Positions 18,977 through 26,812 of a stretch of DNA of 64,000 nucleotides are shown piece after piece. Each line of letters begins with the position of its first letter. Within the stretch, counting starts at the first letter, position 1. The notes below the pieces were generated by a model, which worked only from the letters and a program-made list of their open reading frames with translations, was not told where the DNA came from and did not search any database. Source of the DNA: JAAFHB01 sp963677935 (GTDB lineage: Bacteria > Bacteroidota > Bacteroidia > Bacteroidales > Prolixibacteraceae); contig CAXXEH010000003.1 in assembly GCA_963677935.2 (NCBI GenBank), forward strand, positions 5,084,001-5,148,000. The letters are read 5' to 3'. The position numbers and the translations under genes are program-made.

Positions 18977-19077
18977 GAATGCGAAAACTACTGGAAAAAC
19001 TGCGAGTAAAAAGCTAACGATTCAATGACTTAAGTTTCCGGATAAAAATAATTTCATCCTGATTTATTCTATTTAAA

Positions 19078-20886
19078 ATGATCCGAAGATATCTGATTAT
19101 TCTCATTTATTTTAAGATAAATATCACATTATCTGCTTTTTGTCAGGAAATAGATTGGCGAAATGCTGAGAACGGGACTTCCATCTATTCAAACGGATAT
19201 TGTGATCAGCCTTATGTCATTATTTTATCCGACGGTAAATGGTTTTGTACTTTCACAACAGGAGAAGGGAAAGAGGGTGCCGGCGGTCAATATATTGCCT
19301 GTACTTCAAGCGAGAATCAGGGAAAATCGTGGTCAAAACCCGTCAGAATAGAGGCGCCTGGTCAGGAGTCTGCATCATGGGCAATGCCTTATGTTACAAA
19401 TTTCGGTCGTATTTATGTATTTTACGATTATAATGGAGACAAAATACATTCATTGGGTGAAAAAAAGAATATCCGTGAAGATATGCTCGGCTGGTATTGT
19501 TACCGTTACTCTGATGACGGAGGTAATTCCTGGTCAAAACGTTACCGATTAGATGTTAGGAAAACAAAAATTGATTATACCAATAACTGGAATGGAGATG
19601 TACAGCTATTATGGGGAATTGGAAAACCGGTCAATGTTGATAACGGAATGATGTTTGCTTTTGCGAAGATTGGTCATTATATGCTTGAGAACAGCGAAGG
19701 GTGGTTTTTCCGTTGCAATAATATCAATAGCGAAAGGAGTGCCGATAAACTTCAGTTCAAAATGGTTCCGGAGGGAGAAGTGGGTGTAAAAAATGAAGAC
19801 TATGGTCCTGTTAATGAAGAACAAAATATTCTTCAGCTTAAAAATGGAACCCTGTATAGCGTCCATAGGACAATATCGGGAAATCCACTTGAATCATATT
19901 CTTTGAATGGGGGAAAATCATGGAGTAAACCAGCACCTCCGGTATATGAAACCGGTATCGCATTAAAAACACCAAGAGCTTGTCCAAGAATCTGGAAATG
20001 CAAAAACGGCAAATACCTGTTCTGGTATCACAATAATGGTGGTAAATCGTTTGAAGATCGTAATCCTGCATGGATAAGCGGAGGGACTGAAAAAGATGGA
20101 AAAATTTTATGGAGTCAACCTGAAATTTTATTTTATGAGGCTGATATCCAAAAAAGGATGAGTTATCCGGATCTTATTGAGCAAAATGGAAGATACTGGA
20201 TTACAGAGACGAATAAGACAGCCGCCCGCTGCCATGAAGTTCCGGCTGAGTTTTTAATTTCTTTATGGCAACAATTTGGAATAAATAAAATAACTACTGA
20301 GAATTTAATCCGGAGCTATGATAGCACTGATTTGAAAATCAATAGTCCAATCCTATTTGAAAGCAGGAATATTAATATCTTTGATAGAGGAATTACATTC
20401 GATTTAAAACTGGAACTTGCCACGGGCAACCCTCAGCAAGTTATTCTTGAATTGAAGGGTGATAATGGCAAAAGCTTTAAGCTGCAGAAAGGTCAATATG
20501 GAGATATTGAAGTGATTATAAATGATGGCAAAGTAATGAGTCAGTGGAATTCGGATCCGGGACTCCTCCCGGTTTACGGAAAACACAATGTTACTGTAAC
20601 CATCGATAACGGTCCAAAAATCATCCAGTTTATAGTTGATGGAATCGTTTGTAATGGCAATCAATCCCGTCAGTTTGGATGGAGCCGGTTTACAGCTGAT
20701 ATGAAAGATTTTCATGCAAGATCTCTTATCATAGGAAACTTAGGTAAAAGAGATGAAAATGTCATCGGGAAACTGTATCAATTGAGGATTTATAGCAGGG
20801 CGATTCTAAATACAGAAGCAATTGGTAATCAAAGAAATGATATCATAACTGCAAATGAGCAGGTTAATCATAATCAGAAAAATTGA
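19078..20886 (+). CDS. Sialidase/BNR-repeat family exported protein with C-terminal LamG-like domain
   Basis: A 602-residue protein with an N-terminal hydrophobic leader ending near SAFCQ. Three Asp-box-like motifs, SSENQGKSW (about 78), YSDDGGNSW (about 145) and YSLNGGKSW (about 275), indicate a six-bladed sialidase-type propeller. Residues about 430-590 form a LamG/concanavalin-type beta-sandwich ending KLYQLRIYSRAIL, probably carbohydrate binding. I do not see the FRIP-type arginine motif of true sialidases; the start instead reads DQPYVIILSDGKWFCTFTTG. It may therefore act on another sugar or only bind. It is co-directional with the kinase-MurQ gene, 101 bp downstream. Confidence 0.75.
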   Translation: MIRRYLIILIYFKINITLSAFCQEIDWRNAENGTSIYSNGYCDQPYVIILSDGKWFCTFTTGEGKEGAGGQYIACTSSENQGKSWSKPVRIEAPGQESASWAMPYVTNFGRIYVFYDYNGDKIHSLGEKKNIREDMLGWYCYRYSDDGGNSWSKRYRLDVRKTKIDYTNNWNGDVQLLWGIGKPVNVDNGMMFAFAKIGHYMLENSEGWFFRCNNINSERSADKLQFKMVPEGEVGVKNEDYGPVNEEQNILQLKNGTLYSVHRTISGNPLESYSLNGGKSWSKPAPPVYETGIALKTPRACPRIWKCKNGKYLFWYHNNGGKSFEDRNPAWISGGTEKDGKILWSQPEILFYEADIQKRMSYPDLIEQNGRYWITETNKTAARCHEVPAEFLISLWQQFGINKITTENLIRSYDSTDLKINSPILFESRNINIFDRGITFDLKLELATGNPQQVILELKGDNGKSFKLQKGQYGDIEVIINDGKVMSQWNSDPGLLPVYGKHNVTVTIDNGPKIIQFIVDGIVCNGNQSRQFGWSRFTADMKDFHARSLIIGNLGKRDENVIGKLYQLRIYSRAILNTEAIGNQRNDIITANEQVNHNQKN

Positions 20887-20919
20887 TTATAAAACCAAAA
20901 TCCTAAAAGTCAATATGTT

Positions 20920-21037
20920 ATGAAATGGAAAGTTTTGTGTTCTGATCGGTCCAATGTTGTTGTCCGGTATGGGTAAGACAATTGTTCTTGATTCTACCAA
21001 AAAAAACCGACGACAAAGTCTGTGCATCAAAACGGTG
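20920..21037 (+). pseudogene. Probable vestige of the start of a secreted-protein gene
   Basis: An ATG at 20920 begins MKWKVL, then a one-base shift leads to VLIGPMLLSGMGKTIVLDSTKKN. Together these look like a signal peptide plus the first mature residues of a secreted protein. Both frames close quickly and no downstream homology remains. The 243-bp gap between the sialidase and lacI genes holds only this and the operator. Low confidence, because it rests on one short match to signal-peptide shape. Confidence 0.3.
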
Positions 21038-21086
21038 ACATTTAGAATAATTATAAATTGCCATGGATTTATCCATTTTCTTGTAA

Positions 21087-21100
21087 TTCTCACGTGAGAA
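21087..21100. promoter_or_regulatory. Perfect 14-bp palindrome, candidate LacI-family operator
   Basis: TTCTCACGTGAGAA is identical to its own reverse complement, has the central CG typical of LacI-family operators, and ends 29 bp before the start codon of the LacI-type gene. Autoregulation is the simplest reading. I did not find another full copy in this window. A second, weaker inverted repeat (ATGGAT-TT-ATCCAT, 21063-21076) lies just upstream. Confidence 0.55.
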
Positions 21101-21129
21101 CGATTATTTTGTGACAATAACGGTTAACC

Positions 21130-22134
21130 ATGAGAAAAAGTGTCACGATAAAAGATATTGCCCAAATTGCGGGTGTCCATCATACCACCGTATCGCTGGC
21201 TCTACGAAATAGTAAGGCACTAAGAAAGGAAACCATTGAAAAAATTCAGGCCCTTGCGGTTGAAATGGGATATCGTGCGAATCTTCTGGCTCAGGGTTTT
21301 AGGAATCGTCGAAGTAATACAATCGGACTTTTGGTCCCCAGTATCCAGCACCATTTTTTTGCCAAGTTTATCTCTGTGATATCTGAATTGGCCAGCCAGA
21401 ACGATTATTCGGTTATGGTCTTTCAATCGAATGAAAAACTTGTTACTGAAAATAAGAATATTGAAGCGTTGATTGATAATCGTGTTGCAGGAGTGATTGC
21501 CTCTGTTTCAAGGGAAACGATTGACGGATCAGCTTTTAATGCTTTTATTCTTGAAAATATTCCGGTAGTGTTTTTCGATCGTATTCCTAAAGATGCCATT
21601 GGGGCAAAGGTGACGGTCAATAACTTTCAGGGAGCACTGGATGCAGTAAATCTTTTTTTTGAAAATGGGAGAAAGAGAATCGCCTTTATTACCGGTTCAA
21701 GTCATGTAAATGTATACCGTGACCGGTTGAATGGGTACAAACAAGCTTTATTGAATAATAATTGCCAGTGCTGTAATGAGTTATTGGTTGAGGGTGGATT
21801 TCTGCTTGAAGACGGTATGGAAGGGGCAAAGCAACTGATGAATCTGGCTGATAAACCCGATGCTATTCTTGCCGTTGGAGATGATGTGGCTATAGGTGCC
21901 ATAAAATATTTAAAAAGTGTCGGGATAAGAGTTCCGGAAGATATGTCGGTCATTGGTTTTGATAACGATCCGATGGGAATTGCCATTGAACCTGAACTGA
22001 CCACCGTTGAGCAACCGGTAAACCTCATGGCCGAAAGGGTATTGCAATTACTCTTTGAAGCGATCAATTCAGATTCTCCCTTGCAGAAGGAGGAAATTTT
22101 AAATGCAATTATTCTTAGACGAAAGTCGTGCTGA
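21130..22134 (+). CDS. LacI/GalR-family transcriptional regulator
   Basis: A 334-residue repressor. The N-terminal HTH reads VTIKDIAQIAGVHHTTVSLALRN, followed by the hinge helix region (MGYRANLLAQGFRNRRSNTIGLLVP). Residues about 62-330 are a periplasmic-binding-protein-like effector domain with typical VFFDRIP, GAKVTVNN, RIAFITG and PDAILAVGDDVAIGAIKYL segments. It precedes a double fucosidase, a URO-D-like protein and a FucP-type symporter on the same strand, so it probably senses L-fucose or a related sugar and controls that set. The palindrome 29 bp upstream is its likely binding site. The effector identity is inferred from neighbours. Confidence 0.92.
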   Translation: MRKSVTIKDIAQIAGVHHTTVSLALRNSKALRKETIEKIQALAVEMGYRANLLAQGFRNRRSNTIGLLVPSIQHHFFAKFISVISELASQNDYSVMVFQSNEKLVTENKNIEALIDNRVAGVIASVSRETIDGSAFNAFILENIPVVFFDRIPKDAIGAKVTVNNFQGALDAVNLFFENGRKRIAFITGSSHVNVYRDRLNGYKQALLNNNCQCCNELLVEGGFLLEDGMEGAKQLMNLADKPDAILAVGDDVAIGAIKYLKSVGIRVPEDMSVIGFDNDPMGIAIEPELTTVEQPVNLMAERVLQLLFEAINSDSPLQKEEILNAIILRRKSC

Positions 22135-22191
22135 TATTTTCATCATTAGGGTTTGTTTAATACGAATTGCCAAATCAAAAAACAATCAACC

Positions 22192-25100
22192 ATGAAGCCT
22201 TCAAATTTCAAATTAGCAGTATTAATAGTTTTAATACTAATCGGTTCGCTCAACGGATCGACTCAGGATATCACTAAAAGGATAGATGACAAGGTTCGTG
22301 CTGAACAAATTAAAGAGATGAAGTTCGGCATGTTTATCTGTTGGTCGTTCAGCACTTTTTCGGGACAGGAGTGGACACCCACTGAAGGAAAGGATGCCAC
22401 CTATTTCAAAGCCACGGGCTGCAACACCGACCAATGGTGTAAAGTGGCCAAAGATGCAGGAATGGGTTATATCTTATTTCTTACAAAACATCACGATGGT
22501 TTTTGCTTGTGGGATACCAAAACCACCGAAAAGAAAGTCACTAACAGTCCGCTGAAAATTGATGTGCTGGCGAAACTCCGAAAATCGTGCGATAAATATG
22601 GGATTAAGCTAGCCCTCTATTTTTCTGAAGGGGACTGGACATTTCCAGGAGCTGTTTATTCAAAAGATGGCGGAAAAAATGCAGAAATAAAAAAAGCCCA
22701 GCTTAAAGAGCTTTTAACCAATTACGGACCAGTCGAATACATCTGGTTTGACCATGCCCAGGGGGAGGGAGGATTGAGTCACGCAGAGACGGATAAATGG
22801 GTCGCCCAATTCCAGCCTGACTGTCTTCCAGGGTACAATCATGGTACACCGGCAGGTCGTATCCGTCTGGGAGAAATGGGCGGACCATCAGCATTGGATG
22901 ATATCTCCGGAGCTGGTTATAACAAACATGCTGCTGGTTACAAAGGTTATATTGCCGCAGAATTCACCTATCCAATTCAGCCAAAACATCAGGGAGGGGC
23001 CGTGTGGTTTTATTCACTTCCTGAGCACGATCAATTATGTCTGTCTGCCGAAAAAATCTACCAGGATTATGTCGGAGCTGTTAAATTTGGAAATATTTTT
23101 TCAATCGATGTGGGGCCTGATTATGCTGGAAATCTGAGGAAGATTGATGTTGAGACACTCCACAAGGTAGGTGAGATGATCAGGAATCCAAAGCCCGTAA
23201 GTGTAAATTCACCAGTGGATTGGCCGACATTTCTGTCGCGTCACGATCTAGCTTGGGATACATTACCTGAAAAATTTGACCATGGCGCCTTTCTTGGAAA
23301 CGGATTGCTGGGTACAATGATTTATGCTGATGGTCCCGACCGGTTGCGTTTTGAGCTCGGTCGCTCGGATGTTACCGATCATCGACGCGATAATGCGCGA
23401 CTTCCTATCGGCGGAATGATTCTTAAAACAGCAGGTGCCATAAAATCGGGTAAGCTTCACCTGGATTTGTGGAATGCGGAAATACGGGGAGAGGTGGTCA
23501 CAGACAAAGGGCTCATCCGGTTTCGTGCGATGGATCACACCAACGAGATGGTGTTGCTGGTAGATCTGGAAATCAAAGGTGGTGAGCAGAATGCAGTATT
23601 TGTCTGGGAACCTGAAAAATCTGAGGTTTTTCGTGAAAAGTCACTTAAACTAAGTATAGAACCGAATCCCCCTCCTGTGATTGGAGAAGAAGGTGGAATC
23701 AGTTTTTGTATTCAACGTCGTACTGCCGGCGGAGCCTATGCAACTGCATGGCAGGTGAATGGAAAGCCTCAAAAGCGCAGGCTCATCCTTTCGGTTGCCG
23801 ATTCCTATCCTGATCCTGCGGCTAAGGCAACGGCGCTTTCGACCGTGAGCCGGGTAGCTGCCATGCCGATGAAAGAACTTGAAACAAGTCATCGTAACTG
23901 GTGGCATAGTTACTATCCTGCGAGTTTTCTCTCTGTTCCCGATAAGCAGATTGAGGGCTTTTACTGGGTACAAATGTACAAACTGGCATGCGCGACCCGC
24001 CAGGACCGGCAGGTGATTGACTTACTTGGCCCCTGGTACCGTTCGACCGGCTGGCCCCGTATCTGGTGGAACCTGAATATAGAGATCGCCTACTCGCCGG
24101 TTTATACTGCAAATCATCTTGAGTTAGGGGAATCCTTCACCCGGTTTATCGATGCCAAACGCGATAATTTTGTGTATAATGCAAAGAGCATCTGGGGTTT
24201 CGATAGCTGTGCCACTGTTCCGCATACGACAGACTACGAGGGGCTTCGGGGCGACGGAACCTGCGCACCTCAGAACTATATCAATCCCGGCGATTTTACA
24301 TGGGCCCTATTTAATTACTGGCAGCAATACCGCTATTCGATGAATGACTCTTTGGTGACGGACCAGAAGCTGCACAGTTTTTATCCCTTACTTAAAGGAA
24401 GTATTAACCTGTATCAGCATCTGCTTAAATATGGCAGTGATGGCAAACTCCACCTTCCTGTACTTCATTCACCTGAATACAATAAAGATGGGGATGTTGA
24501 TAATAATTATAACCTTTCGCTGCTCCGGTGGGGATGCACCACTTTGCTCGATCTTGATAAACAATACGGTTTTAAGGATCCGCAAACTCGGGAATGGACG
24601 CGTATCCTGCGTGATCTTGTTCCCTATCCCCAAAATGAGAACGGCTTTATGATTGGCCCCAACGTTCCATTCGCCAAATCGCACCGTCACTGGTCGCATC
24701 TGCTGATGGTCTGGCCGTTGCACATGCTCTCGGTAGAGCAGCCGGAGAACAGAACAATTGTAGAAAAAACTATGAACCATTGGCTAACTGTTGACAACGG
24801 AAAGGAGATTTATGGCTGGTCGAGTGCTGCAGCCTCACTGCTTTATTCTTCAATGGGTAACGGAGAGAAAGCCCTCGAACGCCTCCTTGCTCACCATAAT
24901 AACAAACGGTTTGTGATGCCAAACACAATGTATATCGAAGGTTCACCTGTGATCGAGTGCTCACTTTTTGCAGCAAAAGCTTTACAGGATATGTTGCTCC
25001 AAAGCTGGGGCGACCGTATCCGGATATTTCCTGCAACTCCATCAGTATGGAAAGAGGCGAAATTTAATGATTTGAGGACAGAAGGGGCATTTCTGGTCAG

Positions 25101-25317
25101 TGCTGCAAGACACGATGGTTTCACCCGCTGGGTTAAAATCAAGAGTCTGGCAGGCGCTCCCTGCAAAGTGCGCCCCGGATTTGTCGGTGCTTTTGAATCT
25201 TCATTGCCTTCAGCTAATTTGAAGGAGGTTGAGCCGGGAATCTTCGAACTTAATCTGAGAAAAGGGGAAGAAGTAATCCTTTTTCAGGAACCCAATGACC
25301 TTTTATTGAAAAAATAA
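22192..25317 (+). CDS. GH29-GH95 fusion, predicted bifunctional alpha-L-fucosidase
   Basis: A 1041-residue exported protein; I chose the ATG at 22192 because it starts a proper signal peptide (MKPSNFKLAVLIVLILIG), whereas 22153 adds 13 polar residues. Residues about 35-345 are a GH29 barrel with KHHDGFCLWDT and the expected nucleophile Asp in YIWFDHAQG (about 186); the usual FIHWG is FICWS, with Cys50 replacing the His. Residues about 350-1030 are a GH95-like (alpha/alpha)6 enzyme: LGNGLLGTMIY, the Asn pair N627/N629 in WWNLNIE, Glu762 in HSPEYN and HRHWSH at 831-836. GH29 retains and GH95 inverts the anomeric centre, so the chain could attack different fucosyl linkages in the periplasm. Activity of each half is unproven. 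Confidence 0.85.
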   Translation: MKPSNFKLAVLIVLILIGSLNGSTQDITKRIDDKVRAEQIKEMKFGMFICWSFSTFSGQEWTPTEGKDATYFKATGCNTDQWCKVAKDAGMGYILFLTKHHDGFCLWDTKTTEKKVTNSPLKIDVLAKLRKSCDKYGIKLALYFSEGDWTFPGAVYSKDGGKNAEIKKAQLKELLTNYGPVEYIWFDHAQGEGGLSHAETDKWVAQFQPDCLPGYNHGTPAGRIRLGEMGGPSALDDISGAGYNKHAAGYKGYIAAEFTYPIQPKHQGGAVWFYSLPEHDQLCLSAEKIYQDYVGAVKFGNIFSIDVGPDYAGNLRKIDVETLHKVGEMIRNPKPVSVNSPVDWPTFLSRHDLAWDTLPEKFDHGAFLGNGLLGTMIYADGPDRLRFELGRSDVTDHRRDNARLPIGGMILKTAGAIKSGKLHLDLWNAEIRGEVVTDKGLIRFRAMDHTNEMVLLVDLEIKGGEQNAVFVWEPEKSEVFREKSLKLSIEPNPPPVIGEEGGISFCIQRRTAGGAYATAWQVNGKPQKRRLILSVADSYPDPAAKATALSTVSRVAAMPMKELETSHRNWWHSYYPASFLSVPDKQIEGFYWVQMYKLACATRQDRQVIDLLGPWYRSTGWPRIWWNLNIEIAYSPVYTANHLELGESFTRFIDAKRDNFVYNAKSIWGFDSCATVPHTTDYEGLRGDGTCAPQNYINPGDFTWALFNYWQQYRYSMNDSLVTDQKLHSFYPLLKGSINLYQHLLKYGSDGKLHLPVLHSPEYNKDGDVDNNYNLSLLRWGCTTLLDLDKQYGFKDPQTREWTRILRDLVPYPQNENGFMIGPNVPFAKSHRHWSHLLMVWPLHMLSVEQPENRTIVEKTMNHWLTVDNGKEIYGWSSAAASLLYSSMGNGEKALERLLAHHNNKRFVMPNTMYIEGSPVIECSLFAAKALQDMLLQSWGDRIRIFPATPSVWKEAKFNDLRTEGAFLVSAARHDGFTRWVKIKSLAGAPCKVRPGFVGAFESSLPSANLKEVEPGIFELNLRKGEEVILFQEPNDLLLKK

Positions 25318-25334
25318 TTTAACTCAAAATAACC

Positions 25335-26624
25335 ATGCTACACGACCCAAGTCATATTCCCCAAATTCCTATGGAAGAGGAGATTGTTCTAACCTCTGGC
25401 GAAAAAATAGTTTTGCGACGTCTGGGCGCCAGAATAGCCGAAATAGCCGCAATACCCATTCATAAGGAGAAAGCCGTGCTGTGGCAAAAAATGAACGACC
25501 TGAAACAGGAAAGGCCCATGGTGTGGATTAATGAAATCCCCTGGCATGAGATGAATGTGAACGACGAGCTGACCCTTCAAACCAGCCATCCCTGGGCAAG
25601 AGAATTGGAGACAAATCTTCGGAGAACCATCTACCAGTGGAACCATATGCCCTGTGATATGATTGTAAACGACTATCTCGACTGTCCAATCGTCTATCAT
25701 ACCACCGATTTCGGGATCCTCGAGGATGTGGATACTGTTCATACGGATGAAAAAAATGAGATCTATTCCCGCCATTTTAAGATACAGATTAAAGAACCAG
25801 AGGATATTGAGAAAATCAAAAATCCGAAGATTGCCTATATGGGAAAGGCAACCCAATATAGTTACGATGCCATGCAGGATGTTTTCGACGGAATTATTCC
25901 GGTGAAAAAAGTGGGGCAGACTCATATCTGGTATACCCCGTGGGATTTTTTAATCAGGTGGTGGGGCATCGAAAAGGCGATGATGGACCTGTGTCTTCGT
26001 CCCGACATGGTTCATGCAGCTTATGAGAAAATGGTGGATGCCTGGATGGCCGAACTTGACCAGTTTGAAGCTCAAAACCTTTTAAGCCTGGATTGCAACA
26101 ATACCAGGATTGGATCGGGGGGGTATGGGTACACCAGCGAACTCCCGGGTGTAGATTTTAATCAGGGTCATGTCCGGCCAATCGATATGTGGGGTTGTTC
26201 TAATGCCCAGATTTTTTCATCTGTCTCTTCTGAAATGCATTGGGAATTTGCTATGGAACACGACCTGAGGTGGCTCAAACGATTTGGCTTAACTTACTAC
26301 GGCTGTTGTGAACCGTTGGATACAAAATCTGAAATTCTTTCCCGTATCCCCAACCTTCGCAAGGTGTCAGCCAGTGGCTGGGTAGATGTTGACCGGACCG
26401 TAAAAAATCTTGGCGATAAGTATGTGCTCAGTCGGAAACCTTCACCGGCGATATTTGTATCGTGGGATATTGAAGAGGCAAAAAGGCAATTGACCGTATT
26501 TAAACAAGCTGCGAAAGGGTGCAATGTTGAATTTATCATGAAAGATATTTCAACACTGAATTACCATCCTCAGCGGCTCTGGGAGTGGGCCGAAATGGCG
26601 ATGAAGGTGGTTGAGGCAGGATAA
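25335..26624 (+). CDS. URO-D-superfamily-like TIM-barrel protein of a glycan locus
   Basis: A 429-residue cytoplasmic protein without signal peptide. Its C-terminal half, with FGLTYYGCCEPLDTKSEILSRIPNLRKVSASGWVDVDRTVKNLGDKYVLSRKPSP, resembles the distal part of uroporphyrinogen-decarboxylase-like barrels. The Y-G-C-C segment sits where the H-x-C zinc motif occurs in MtaA-like members. An acidic N-terminus and a Trp-rich WYTPWDFLIRWWGIEKAMMDL segment are notable. It lies 17 bp after the double fucosidase and before fucP, so a role in metabolism of the released sugar or its aglycone is likely. It is only distantly related to the protein at 8941. The specific reaction is unknown. Confidence 0.6.
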   Translation: MLHDPSHIPQIPMEEEIVLTSGEKIVLRRLGARIAEIAAIPIHKEKAVLWQKMNDLKQERPMVWINEIPWHEMNVNDELTLQTSHPWARELETNLRRTIYQWNHMPCDMIVNDYLDCPIVYHTTDFGILEDVDTVHTDEKNEIYSRHFKIQIKEPEDIEKIKNPKIAYMGKATQYSYDAMQDVFDGIIPVKKVGQTHIWYTPWDFLIRWWGIEKAMMDLCLRPDMVHAAYEKMVDAWMAELDQFEAQNLLSLDCNNTRIGSGGYGYTSELPGVDFNQGHVRPIDMWGCSNAQIFSSVSSEMHWEFAMEHDLRWLKRFGLTYYGCCEPLDTKSEILSRIPNLRKVSASGWVDVDRTVKNLGDKYVLSRKPSPAIFVSWDIEEAKRQLTVFKQAAKGCNVEFIMKDISTLNYHPQRLWEWAEMAMKVVEAG

Positions 26625-26640
26625 TTGGCATGGAATTTTA

Positions 26641-26800
26641 TGGCAACTGGCTGCTTGCAACTAGCAACTGGCTATTGGCGGCTGATGGATCTTGTGCTTA
26701 CAGATCACCTTTTTTAAGTACCCGATAAAGGACAATTAGATATTATTCAAAAAGTATTAATGCAAGTGGCCAGTGGCTAACCGCCAGCTGCTATTTAAAC
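26641..26800. repeat. Degenerate intergenic repeat words (GCAACTGGCT type)
   Basis: GCAACTGGCT occurs at 26643-26652 and again 21 bp later at 26664-26673, with related GCAACTA and GGCGGCTG words nearby. A partly inverted counterpart (GCAAGTGGCCAGTGGCTAACCGCC) lies at 26762-26785. This may be a decayed small repetitive element. Nothing else is seen in the 188-bp gap before the symporter gene. Confidence 0.3.
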
Positions 26801-26812
26801 CTAAAGAACTTT

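Noticed and set aside
21009..21020. A third CTTTGTCGTC word on the minus strand, like the ECF-type sites.
   Set aside because: The TATGTGT block is missing at the right spacing and it points toward the 3' end of the sialidase gene, not toward a start codon, so it is probably chance.
20887..21117. A 76-codon minus-strand frame between the sialidase and lacI genes.
   Set aside because: It has no recognisable motif, covers the candidate LacI operator, and the plus strand offers a better, decayed-gene explanation.
22153..22191. Upstream ATG of the double fucosidase.
   Set aside because: It adds a polar 13-residue extension before an otherwise perfect signal peptide.
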